The position numbers were made by a program, and so were the translations under genes. Shown here one piece after another: positions 8,857 through 15,488 of a stretch of DNA of 64,000 bases. The notes under the pieces are model-generated. The model was given only the letters and a program-made list of their open reading frames with translations. It was not told where the DNA came from and made no database searches. The stretch spans positions 33,139 to 97,138 of IMG/VR virus record IMGVR_UViG_3300030102_007788; one strand, given 5' to 3'. The DNA is from a virus. Each line of letters begins with the position of its first letter. Position 1 is the first letter of the stretch.

Positions 8857-9949
8857 GAGAACGAATAATATCCACTATTTCATCTTGCTCTTCCTCCGTT
8901 AGAAAGGGATGCATCGGAAGGCTCAAAACCTCGCTAGATGCTTTTTCTGAGGCGGGGAAATCCCCAAGCTGACCCGCCTTCCACCAAGGGAGAGAAGAAA
9001 ATACGGGTTGTTCATGTAAGCACTTTGGATAATATATAGCAGTTGGAATACCTCTTTTTTGCAGTTTTTCTTTTAACGAATCCCTATCTTTGGTTCTGAT
9101 AGTATATTGCCCGTAGACATGAGTATTGCCTTCTGATATTGATGGGGTTACGCACACTTCTCTTAAGAGCGATGAATAGCGCTTACCAATAGACGATCTA
9201 GCTTCTAGCTCTCTTGAAAAGTGCGGGAGCTTCGCTAAAAGAACTGCTGCTTGTATTGTGTCGAAACGGCCATTCATCCCAACTAGATCGTGATGACCTC
9301 TTTCTATTCCGCCATGATTTCTTATAGATCTAAATTTTAAATTTAACTCTTCGTTATTAGTAAAAAGGGCTCCACCGTCTCCATAACATCCTAATACTTT
9401 CGCGGGGAAAAAACTAGTACTGCCTATAACAGTGGTTCCGCAACTTTTTATTCCGTTTCTTTCTGCTCCAAAACTTTGAGCCCCGTCTTCTATAACGGGC
9501 AAATTATATTTTTTTGCTATAGAAGAAATTTTTTCTATATTAGGTATTTGTCCAAATAAGCTAACTGGGATAATCGCTTTTGTATTTTCATTGATTGCTG
9601 CTTCCAGTAAATCGGGATTCATATTATAGCTATCTAGTTCAATATCTATAAATATTGGAGTGGCTTTTACAGCCATAATAACTTCAGCAGTGCTAATCCA
9701 AGTAAACGGGACGGTTATCACCTCATCGCCGGGGCCTATATCTAAAGCTCTAAGGGCTATCTCTAAACTAACTGTTCCGCTTCCTACTGTTACGCAGTGT
9801 TTAACGCCAACAAAATCTGATAGTTCTTGTTCTAGTTTTTCAATTTCTGGACCCATTAAATACTTACCGTGGTTAAGTACTGAATGGATTGATGAATCTA
9901 TGGAGTCTTTATATTGTTGGTATTGAGATTTTAAATCAATGAACTGCAT
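8846..9949 (-). CDS. DegT/DnrJ/EryC1-type PLP aminotransferase
   Basis: A 367-residue sugar aminotransferase. Visible landmarks are GSGTVSLEIALRAL near residue 57 (cofactor phosphate binding), VIEDGAQSFGA near 152 (Asp155 and Gln158 over the PLP ring) and SFFPAKVLGCYGDGGA near 179, with Lys184 as the Schiff-base lysine. These enzymes transfer an amino group to a keto sugar nucleotide. It could work with the sugar epimerase/dehydratase genes at 30996-33896, although it lies far away. Its stop shares the ATG region of the neighbour at 9949, so it is in an operon with the genes upstream. Confidence 0.88.
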   Translation of the reverse strand: MQFIDLKSQYQQYKDSIDSSIHSVLNHGKYLMGPEIEKLEQELSDFVGVKHCVTVGSGTVSLEIALRALDIGPGDEVITVPFTWISTAEVIMAVKATPIFIDIELDSYNMNPDLLEAAINENTKAIIPVSLFGQIPNIEKISSIAKKYNLPVIEDGAQSFGAERNGIKSCGTTVIGSTSFFPAKVLGCYGDGGALFTNNEELNLKFRSIRNHGGIERGHHDLVGMNGRFDTIQAAVLLAKLPHFSRELEARSSIGKRYSSLLREVCVTPSISEGNTHVYGQYTIRTKDRDSLKEKLQKRGIPTAIYYPKCLHEQPVFSSLPWWKAGQLGDFPASEKASSEVLSLPMHPFLTEEEQDEIVDIIRSHAC

Positions 9950-10620
9950 TATTTCTTACGATCTTTACTTTTTCTGTATTCTTCGTATTTTTGCATTCTT
10001 TCTCTAATTTCTTTATCGTAATCTCCTCTTTGGAATTTCTCTAGTCTCTCTAGCATCGCTTGTTTTTTTTTGGGGTTGTCAATTTTATTAAGGTATTCAA
10101 GCCCTTTTTGGACGACTCTTGGATCTATTTTTGGCCGTCTAGAAGGTACAGTAACAATGTTTGGCTTAGGGGTTGCTGGCGTAGTCTTGAGAGGTTTACT
10201 TTTATCGTCTTTCTTTTTTATGATTGTTGGTTTGGTGTTAAGCTTGGGCAATGTGACAATGGACGGTAATTTGTGGGTATCAAACGAAAGCAACTCTGTT
10301 ACCCCATTGTTGTCTACCTTCACTAAACCTCTTTCTACACTCAGTAACGTTACTCCACTATCTGTTCTCTTTTTAGAGGACAGCGTCAAAAACCTTTTTG
10401 GTATATCTTTAGAGAACATGTAGACGTTAGTAACTCCTCCCCTAGTTATAATACCTGTCAAGTTAAGCTTTATAGGTAGTTGCTCTATTAGTTTTGGAAC
10501 CTCAACTTTTGCTGGCGTCTCTTCAAGTAAGGCGAAGGCGTTCCGTTTAGCGATTGTATCGTAAGGGTTCTCTTGTGCAAAAAGAGAACTAACAAAGAAT
10601 AGTGGTATTAGTTTTTTCAT
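9949..10620 (-). CDS. Secreted or periplasmic protein resembling GspC/PilP-type secretion components
   Basis: The best start is the ATG at 10620, giving a typical signal peptide (MKKLIPLFFVSSLFAQ). Next come NPYDTIAKRNAFAL near residue 18 and a beta segment LNLTGIITRGGVTNVYMF. This N-P-F/Y-x-x-x-x-x-R-N-x-F plus L-x-G-I layout is seen in GspC/PilP-like proteins of type II secretion and type IV pilus machines. The C-terminus is Lys/Pro-rich and then helical and charged. Its start overlaps the pilin-like gene by four bases (ATGA). The family link is by eye and moderate. Confidence 0.5.
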   Translation of the reverse strand: MKKLIPLFFVSSLFAQENPYDTIAKRNAFALLEETPAKVEVPKLIEQLPIKLNLTGIITRGGVTNVYMFSKDIPKRFLTLSSKKRTDSGVTLLSVERGLVKVDNNGVTELLSFDTHKLPSIVTLPKLNTKPTIIKKKDDKSKPLKTTPATPKPNIVTVPSRRPKIDPRVVQKGLEYLNKIDNPKKKQAMLERLEKFQRGDYDKEIRERMQKYEEYRKSKDRKK

Positions 10621-10892
10621 TCTGCGTAATAGTAAGGTATTCTTGCTGAGGTATGGCATTTATAACATTGATCATATGTCTCTATTAAAAGTTTAATATC
10701 GGAGTCCGATATAGTTAGCAGGTCGTACTCTGGCATTTCGTGAAAAGTCTCTATTTGTTTCCTATATACTTTACATGCAGCGATTCTAGCTTGGCGCTGC
10801 GCATTTGCGTAACTTTGTAAGGATAAAGAAATTAGCAAAAATATAACAGTAATGGCTAATAAAAGCTCCAACACTGTAAATCCTTTTTTCAT
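10617..10892 (-). CDS. Type IV pilin-like or pseudopilin-like protein
   Basis: A 91-residue protein with a classical class III signal: MKKG then FTVLELLLAITVIFLL. The prepilin peptidase would cut after Gly4 and methylate Phe5, and Glu9 is the conserved Glu5 of the mature pilin. The hydrophobic helix runs to about residue 25 and the globular part is very short, with cysteines at the end (CYKCH). Together with the GspC-like neighbour this looks like parts of a pilus or secretion machine carried by a phage. The prepilin motif itself is clear. Confidence 0.75.
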   Translation of the reverse strand: MKKGFTVLELLLAITVIFLLISLSLQSYANAQRQARIAACKVYRKQIETFHEMPEYDLLTISDSDIKLLIETYDQCYKCHTSARIPYYYAE

Positions 10893-11134
10893 TCATCTTC
10901 TAATTCTTTTATACACTTGTTTAAATCGCAGCACTCTTGAAGTAAGTTAATAGCCGTGGCTCTCCAGTATTTACCAATATCTCTTAGAGCTTCGTTTTGA
11001 TCCCTTAGTTCTTCTAGGTATTTTTGAGCTTTGTCTATGTGCGGGCAAGTGTTCCCGGGTATAGGAGGACAGTCCTCTTTTATCTCCTTGTATCCTTTAT
11101 GGGGAAAATTCACGCCTTCTGTTTTTCTAGCCAC
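10889..11134 (-). CDS. Hypothetical cysteine-containing protein, GTG start
   Basis: An 81-residue protein read from a GTG at 11134. It overlaps the pyrophosphatase gene by 25 bases and the pilin-like gene by four (ATGA). Five cysteines are present (CPP, CPH, ECCDLNKC), and the middle is a charged helix (residues 35-60). No family recognised. Its tight coupling to the pilin-like gene suggests a shared role. Confidence 0.55.
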   Translation of the reverse strand: MARKTEGVNFPHKGYKEIKEDCPPIPGNTCPHIDKAQKYLEELRDQNEALRDIGKYWRATAINLLQECCDLNKCIKELEDE

Positions 11135-11646
11135 CTATTATGAGCATCCAAAACTACCGTGCTGGCTTTTTTTCCGTTTTTCCATTCGCCCACTTTTACA
11201 GAACTGGCTCTATCAATTTTATAAATTCTGAAAAACTGTTTGTAAATTTTGAGATGCTCCTCTTCTATGGAGGATAAGCGTGGGTAGCGGCTTTTTGGTG
11301 ACCAATGCGGTACAGCTATTACTTTATAATCTGTTTCGTTATTGTCTACAAAATCAAGAACGCCCAAAACTCTACATTTTACTAAACTTCCCCTGTCAAT
11401 AGGGTCGTGATTAAAAATTAAAACATCTAACGGATCTTTATCTAAAGCGTAAGTTTGAGTTATAAACCCATAGTTAACAGGATATTGTAGAGAGGAAACA
11501 AGGCATCTCTCAAGCTCAAATATATCATGATTTTCATTATACTCGTATTTAGTATTAGTTCCTTTAGGGATTTCGACGATACAGCTTATGTGATCAAAGC
11601 CATCTTTTGTAATTGGGATATCGTTTACTAGATTTCTTTTTGTCAT
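11110..11646 (-). CDS. ppa: Inorganic pyrophosphatase, family I
   Basis: A 178-residue enzyme that hydrolyses pyrophosphate and so pulls polymerase and nucleotidyl-transfer reactions forward. The family I signature DKDPLDVLIF lies at residues 69-78, with the metal-binding Asp residues; EIPKGTNTKYEY (25-36) and YPVNYGFI (55-62) also match. The length is normal for the bacterial enzyme. In a phage it probably supports DNA synthesis and sugar-nucleotide synthesis. It is the first gene of a minus-strand run and is divergent from the gene at 11664. Confidence 0.92.
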   Translation of the reverse strand: MTKRNLVNDIPITKDGFDHISCIVEIPKGTNTKYEYNENHDIFELERCLVSSLQYPVNYGFITQTYALDKDPLDVLIFNHDPIDRGSLVKCRVLGVLDFVDNNETDYKVIAVPHWSPKSRYPRLSSIEEEHLKIYKQFFRIYKIDRASSVKVGEWKNGKKASTVVLDAHNRWLEKQKA

Positions 11647-11647
11647 T

Positions 11648-11657
11648 AGTGTAATAT
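11648..11657 (+). promoter_or_regulatory. AGTGTAATAT box, candidate late promoter
   Basis: Exact AGTGTAATAT six bases before the ATG at 11664. If TGTAAT acts as a -10, transcription would begin within a few bases of the start codon, giving a nearly leaderless mRNA. It lies in the 17-base gap between the divergent pyrophosphatase gene and this gene. Confidence 0.5.
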
Positions 11658-11663
11658 TATTTT

Positions 11664-11984
11664 ATGAATCTTTTGGTTCATGCTCCTTTATCTGAGCCGC
11701 CAACGGAATCGCTTCCGTTCAGGTACGTGTTGTCGTGCTGTAAGATTGATTGTGGAATGGAGGTGCTGCTAGAGTGCGAAGAGGGCACTAGGGACTTATA
11801 CTGGAACTTCTTGAGAAAAAGGGGTATGTTTGACTTTATATCAGACATCGTCAACCCATTTGAAGAAAGAGGGTTGAGATTAGACACTAAAGTCCGAAAC
11901 CACCAAAACACCGTAGTAGTTAAGTACATTCGAGTAGAGAATCAAATTGAAATAATTGACCTCGTAAAAGAAAAGGTAATTTAG
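11664..11984 (+). CDS. Hypothetical protein, isolated plus-strand gene
   Basis: A 106-residue protein, the only plus-strand gene between 8 and 20 kb. Two cysteine-containing stretches (SCCKIDC and LLECEEG) and a segment DLYWNFLRKRGMFDFI are visible; the last recalls small phage HAD-like proteins but catalytic residues are not evident, so no function is assigned. Its stop (TAG) overlaps the stop of the convergent 78-residue gene. Confidence 0.5.
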   Translation: MNLLVHAPLSEPPTESLPFRYVLSCCKIDCGMEVLLECEEGTRDLYWNFLRKRGMFDFISDIVNPFEERGLRLDTKVRNHQNTVVVKYIRVENQIEIIDLVKEKVI

Positions 11985-12217
11985 CTGGCAGTTTGCTCTG
12001 CCATATTGTCATGCTTAAGCATTTTAGCTTCTAGTACCTTCACTCTCTCGCTGGCTTCTACTGCTTTTGAAGCTGCATCCTGAGCCATCTGATCAATTTC
12101 TAGGGCTTCATTTTGAGCTTCCTGAGCTGCTTTCCTAGCGTCCTCAGCCGCGTCTTGAGTTGCCGCTGCGCATCTACGGGCTGAATCCAACATTAGTCTT
12201 AAATAACCACTTGCCAT
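11981..12217 (-). CDS. Alanine-rich coiled-coil protein
   Basis: A 78-residue protein dominated by Ala, Glu, Asp and Lys in a heptad-like pattern, for example ATQDAAEDARKAAQEAQNEA, so it is expected to be one long helix. No membrane segment. It follows two DUF2589 genes in the same direction and may be part of the same assembly. An AT-rich TTAATATAATATAACC lies just before its ATG. Confidence 0.55.
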   Translation of the reverse strand: MASGYLRLMLDSARRCAAATQDAAEDARKAAQEAQNEALEIDQMAQDAASKAVEASERVKVLEAKMLKHDNMAEQTAS

Positions 12218-12229
12218 GGTTATATTATA

Positions 12230-12706
12230 TTAAGTTGGGATAGTTTTTACAATTTTATCATTAACCCTAGCTAGTCCTTCAGGGGTTTCGCCGTTTTTTA
12301 TAGTTAATTTTACTTTTGCTAAGGTTTTTTTAGGGTCTTTACGGCCAATCATAGCAATCATACGTCGTTTTTTATGATTATCTTCGTTCTCAAACTGACC
12401 TAAATCTACATCAAACTCCATTTCAAGAGAATCAATTTTAAGATGATTGTGCCCAGCAAGGGTCATGAGAGGTATCTCTACTTCTTGCTCTCCCTCACTA
12501 GTAGGAAGCATCATTTTTTTTGTAATTGGCCGACCATACTCGTCAAAATACGTGCCTATGACCCTTTTTAAATGCTCAGTTTCTACATAGCGTTGAGCAT
12601 AGACTACGGAGTTATAAAGACACTGGATCAGATGATCAAACGTTTTTAACGCAGGAGCACCCTTGAAAGATCCAGATTTAGAATAAGATAATTTGTCGTC
12701 AGACAT
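12230..12706 (-). CDS. DUF2589-like protein, paralogue B
   Basis: A 158-residue protein. The middle, VEIPLMTLAGHNHLKIDSLE then MEFDVDLGQ, matches the DUF2589 core (I-P-L-x-x-L-x-x-x-x-x-L-x-I-D-x-x-x-x-x-F), and the end (VKLTIKNGETPEGLARV) resembles the end of the preceding paralogue (DDGAPEGLMKVLD). Function of the family is not established. Its start lies one base from the stop of paralogue A. Confidence 0.65.
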   Translation of the reverse strand: MSDDKLSYSKSGSFKGAPALKTFDHLIQCLYNSVVYAQRYVETEHLKRVIGTYFDEYGRPITKKMMLPTSEGEQEVEIPLMTLAGHNHLKIDSLEMEFDVDLGQFENEDNHKKRRMIAMIGRKDPKKTLAKVKLTIKNGETPEGLARVNDKIVKTIPT

Positions 12707-13302
12707 TATTTATTGCCGCCACCGCCGCCAGCAGGAACAGGTTGGATAGCTGCTCCGAGAATGTCAAGAACCTTCATCAGCCCTTCAGGAGCTCCGTCGT
12801 CCCGGGCCTCTACGTGAACAGTATATTTTGCGGAGTTATCAGTTTTGCGAATATTTTCGCTTTTGGTGGATACAGAAGCGTTAAGGTTTACCTTCACGGG
12901 AGACCACCAATTATCATACTTAACACTTAGGTCAGTCTTTGTGTTTACTGAGCTTGTGTCTTGAGTACTGGATTTAACCTCCATGTCAAAATCAACAGTG
13001 GCTCTTTTTACTCCCAAGTTAGGGGTTTGAATGATTGACAACAATGGAACCTTCATCTTTCGGTTTTCAATAGTTGTGGTGATGGTTCCGTCTGCTGCTT
13101 TAGATTCTACCGGGGCATCATAATCGAATTCTACGGTGCGAGCACTAAGTTTTCCGTTTCCGTCGTCTTCGAGTCCGATGTCTTTTATAAACTGTTCCGT
13201 TGTGTGAGCAAGTTGGCCCTGTGCTTTTGCTGCTCCGAGTAATGGTTCTGCGATTAATGTCCCAATTGGGAGCCCTTTGAATTGATCTGCTATGCTAGCC
13301 AT
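12706..13302 (-). CDS. DUF2589-like protein, paralogue A
   Basis: A 198-residue protein with the N-terminal helix typical of DUF2589 (LPIGTLIAEPLLGAAKAQGQ), then a beta-rich core beginning MKVPLLSIIQTPNLGVKRAT. The C-terminus is a short Gly tail (PAGGGGGNK). DUF2589 proteins occur in bacteria in pairs or sets; their task is unknown. The adjacent paralogue and the Ala-rich coiled-coil protein may form one complex with it. Confidence 0.7.
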   Translation of the reverse strand: MASIADQFKGLPIGTLIAEPLLGAAKAQGQLAHTTEQFIKDIGLEDDGNGKLSARTVEFDYDAPVESKAADGTITTTIENRKMKVPLLSIIQTPNLGVKRATVDFDMEVKSSTQDTSSVNTKTDLSVKYDNWWSPVKVNLNASVSTKSENIRKTDNSAKYTVHVEARDDGAPEGLMKVLDILGAAIQPVPAGGGGGNK

Positions 13303-13310
13303 AAATAACC

Positions 13311-13320
13311 TTACACAATA
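13311..13320 (-). promoter_or_regulatory. TTGTGTAA-type box before the DUF2589 genes
   Basis: The minus strand reads TATTGTGTAAGGTTATTT before the ATG at 13302. It shares GTGTAA with the late-type boxes but differs after that, so the assignment is weak. The AAGG may instead be the ribosome site. Confidence 0.3.
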
Positions 13321-13515
13321 TTATCGACCAGATACGAATTTTTGAAAAATATTCTTTAAATCATTTAAAAAAATTCGGGACATTTCTACTCTTACGGCAT
13401 CGGTGTCTTCCATGACTACAGTGTCCTTTATCAACTTCTCGTATTTCTCCTTAGCGGAAATAATCGCTTTGTGAGTTTCAACTGGTTTATTTCTTTCAAA
13501 TTCAGAGATATTCAT
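13321..13515 (-). CDS. Hypothetical helical protein
   Basis: A 64-residue, mostly charged protein that should be helical. It overlaps the upstream 64-residue gene by 14 bases. No recognised family. Confidence 0.5.
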   Translation of the reverse strand: MNISEFERNKPVETHKAIISAKEKYEKLIKDTVVMEDTDAVRVEMSRIFLNDLKNIFQKFVSGR

Positions 13516-13696
13516 CTTTTTCTACAAGGCTTGTTTTTACGCTTTTCATTAGGCCCATTATCCTATCGAATTCAACTAATTCGCCGTTTAGTTTTTTTCC
13601 CTCGAAATTGTCTAAATCGTTACAAAGAGCGATTATATCACAAGTTATTTGCTTTAATTTAAAAGCATCCGGAGAAAAAACATATGAGCGGGACAT
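13502..13696 (-). CDS. Hypothetical protein
   Basis: A 64-residue protein starting MSRSYVFSPDAFK, mostly helical in appearance. It lies downstream of nrdB with a 17-base gap and may belong to the same operon. No recognised family. Confidence 0.5.
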   Translation of the reverse strand: MSRSYVFSPDAFKLKQITCDIIALCNDLDNFEGKKLNGELVEFDRIMGLMKSVKTSLVEKDEYL

Positions 13697-13713
13697 ATCT
13701 GTAAAAAATTACA

Positions 13714-14730
13714 TCAAAAGTCATCCTCAAGGGAACCCGATTGTTGATATTCTCTAACTCTTCTTTCAAAGAAGTTCCCCATAGCTTGAACGTCTACTAC
13801 TTCCCCTAGCCATGGGAAAGGATTTTTATCTGATTCAAATCTATATTCAAGGCCTATACCTTCTAACCTGCGGTTGCCGATGTAATGCATATAGTCTACA
13901 AACATCTCAGCGTTAAGGCCGAGAATACCCCTAGGTAAAACATCTTTAGCATAGGCTATCTCAAGCTGTACAGCTTTCTGTACATGTTCGGTTACCTCCT
14001 GCTGAAACGCTTTAGTCCATATTTTAGGATTTTGCTCTATAATTTGATTAATTACATAAGTACCGAATTTAATGTGAGAACTTTCGTCTCGTAGGGTATA
14101 TTTAATCTGATCAGCAACGCCTTGCATTTTATTCTGGCGGCCAAGTGCCAGCAACATTGCAAACCCACTAAAGAAAAAGATGCCTTCGCAAACAATCCAG
14201 TAAGTAATAAAATTTCTTAAAATTTCTTTTCTACCCTCTTGGGTGTGGGGATTAAAGTCTGACCTGCTTAAATCAGTCGTAATGCTCATCAAGAAGTCAT
14301 CTTTAGCTTTAATTGACGGAATATTCAGATAAGCCTGATAAACTTCATCTATCTTAAGATCCAAAGAATCGCAAACGTAAACAATAGTAAGATTATGAAG
14401 GCTCTCCTCAAACGCTTGTCTAAGAATATACTGACGACACTCAGCATCAGTAATGTACCTAAAACCAGAAAGTAATAAATTATTACCAACAAGAGATTCA
14501 CTACCGGCAAAGAAGCCGAGTGAACGTTTGACCAAAAGTTTTTCATCGTCAGTTATTTCTCCGTTTTTCCATTGCTTAATATCGTCTGCCATAGAGATTT
14601 CTGTTGGCATCCAGTTATTAGCGCAGCCCTTTAAGAATAAGTCCCAAGCGGTCTTATGCTTGTGCGGAAGAATACAGTTAACCCCCGCTACATCTTTCCC
14701 AAGTATTTGTCCGTTCTTTGATTCGCTCAT
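13714..14730 (-). CDS. nrdB: Ribonucleotide reductase class I small subunit, Tyr-less (class Ic-like)
   Basis: A 338-residue R2 protein that, with NrdA, reduces ribonucleotides. Likely metal ligands are Glu78 (in GSESLVGNN), Glu109 and His112 (EESLH), Glu182 (CEGIFF), Glu216 and His219 (RDESSH). Overall it looks like the chlamydial R2: start of the carboxylate set is Glu rather than Asp, and ANNWMPTEISM, IPSIKAKDDF and RQNKM match. The residue four after His112, which holds the radical tyrosine in class Ia, is Ile116. A tyrosyl radical is therefore not possible at that site, and a metal-based oxidant of the Mn/Fe kind is inferred. Its ATG overlaps the stop of the glycosyltransferase gene (ATGA), which couples it to nrdA. 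Confidence 0.9.
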   Translation of the reverse strand: MSESKNGQILGKDVAGVNCILPHKHKTAWDLFLKGCANNWMPTEISMADDIKQWKNGEITDDEKLLVKRSLGFFAGSESLVGNNLLLSGFRYITDAECRQYILRQAFEESLHNLTIVYVCDSLDLKIDEVYQAYLNIPSIKAKDDFLMSITTDLSRSDFNPHTQEGRKEILRNFITYWIVCEGIFFFSGFAMLLALGRQNKMQGVADQIKYTLRDESSHIKFGTYVINQIIEQNPKIWTKAFQQEVTEHVQKAVQLEIAYAKDVLPRGILGLNAEMFVDYMHYIGNRRLEGIGLEYRFESDKNPFPWLGEVVDVQAMGNFFERRVREYQQSGSLEDDF

Positions 14731-15488
14731 TTTGTATAATAAGTAGATTGTGCTTTAAGATTCCCTAAGTAAGTATTAAAACCGCGATGGCCAAGATTTA
14801 CGTCAGAGACGACTTTTATCTTTCCGCCTAAAGATGTCCAGAGTTTACAAAAGCCATAATCTTCGCTTTCATACTTCTTAGTTTCTTCATTTACTTTACA
14901 CTGAAAAATATCGTAAAAGTTATCTCCCGCGTCCATATATCCATCTATATCATTTTTGTAATGAAGCTCTGGTTTTTCTTTGATAATTTTTTCTATACAT
15001 TCTCTTTTTATAAGCATGAAGCCGGTTGCTGCGTATTTAGCTTCAACCGAAGTTTGAGTTTTAGATTTTTTAAATTCTTCGAAATCTAGCTCTGTGGAGA
15101 AATCGGTTGCTAGATGCCTCCAATATTCGGGGAGCTTACCTGTCGAAGCCATTAGCTCAATTTTCTGACCATTGAAATACTTCTTGGGGTAGACTCCCAC
15201 TACTACATCGTCGTCTTCGTCAACCAGTTTTAAAACATCAAATGCGCTAAACTGTATATCAGTATCGACAAAAAGTAGGTGGGTGTAGTCTTTATTTAAC
15301 ATGAAAGCTACAGCTGCATTTCTTCCGCGGCTAATTAAGCTTTCAAACCAAATAGACCTTAATCCGATCTTGATTCCTTTCTGTCTACAAACCGATAGAA
15401 AGTCGATGGTGCTCATCATGTAATCAGAGTGAACCATCCCCGTGTATCCAATCACGGGATAGAATATATTTACTTTAGAGTAATCCAT
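14727..15488 (-). CDS. GT-A type glycosyltransferase between nrdA and nrdB
   Basis: A 253-residue protein when started at the ATG at 15488, which overlaps the nrdA stop (TAATG). A DxD motif is present in HLLFVDTDIQFSAFD, preceded by SRGRNAAVAFML, as in nucleotide-sugar transferases. Later landmarks are AATGFMLIKRECIE and a Glu/Asp-rich acceptor region (YESEDYGFCK). Donor and acceptor are unknown. It is odd that a sugar transferase is translationally coupled on both sides to the two RNR subunits. Confidence 0.75.
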   Translation of the reverse strand: MDYSKVNIFYPVIGYTGMVHSDYMMSTIDFLSVCRQKGIKIGLRSIWFESLISRGRNAAVAFMLNKDYTHLLFVDTDIQFSAFDVLKLVDEDDDVVVGVYPKKYFNGQKIELMASTGKLPEYWRHLATDFSTELDFEEFKKSKTQTSVEAKYAATGFMLIKRECIEKIIKEKPELHYKNDIDGYMDAGDNFYDIFQCKVNEETKKYESEDYGFCKLWTSLGGKIKVVSDVNLGHRGFNTYLGNLKAQSTYYTK

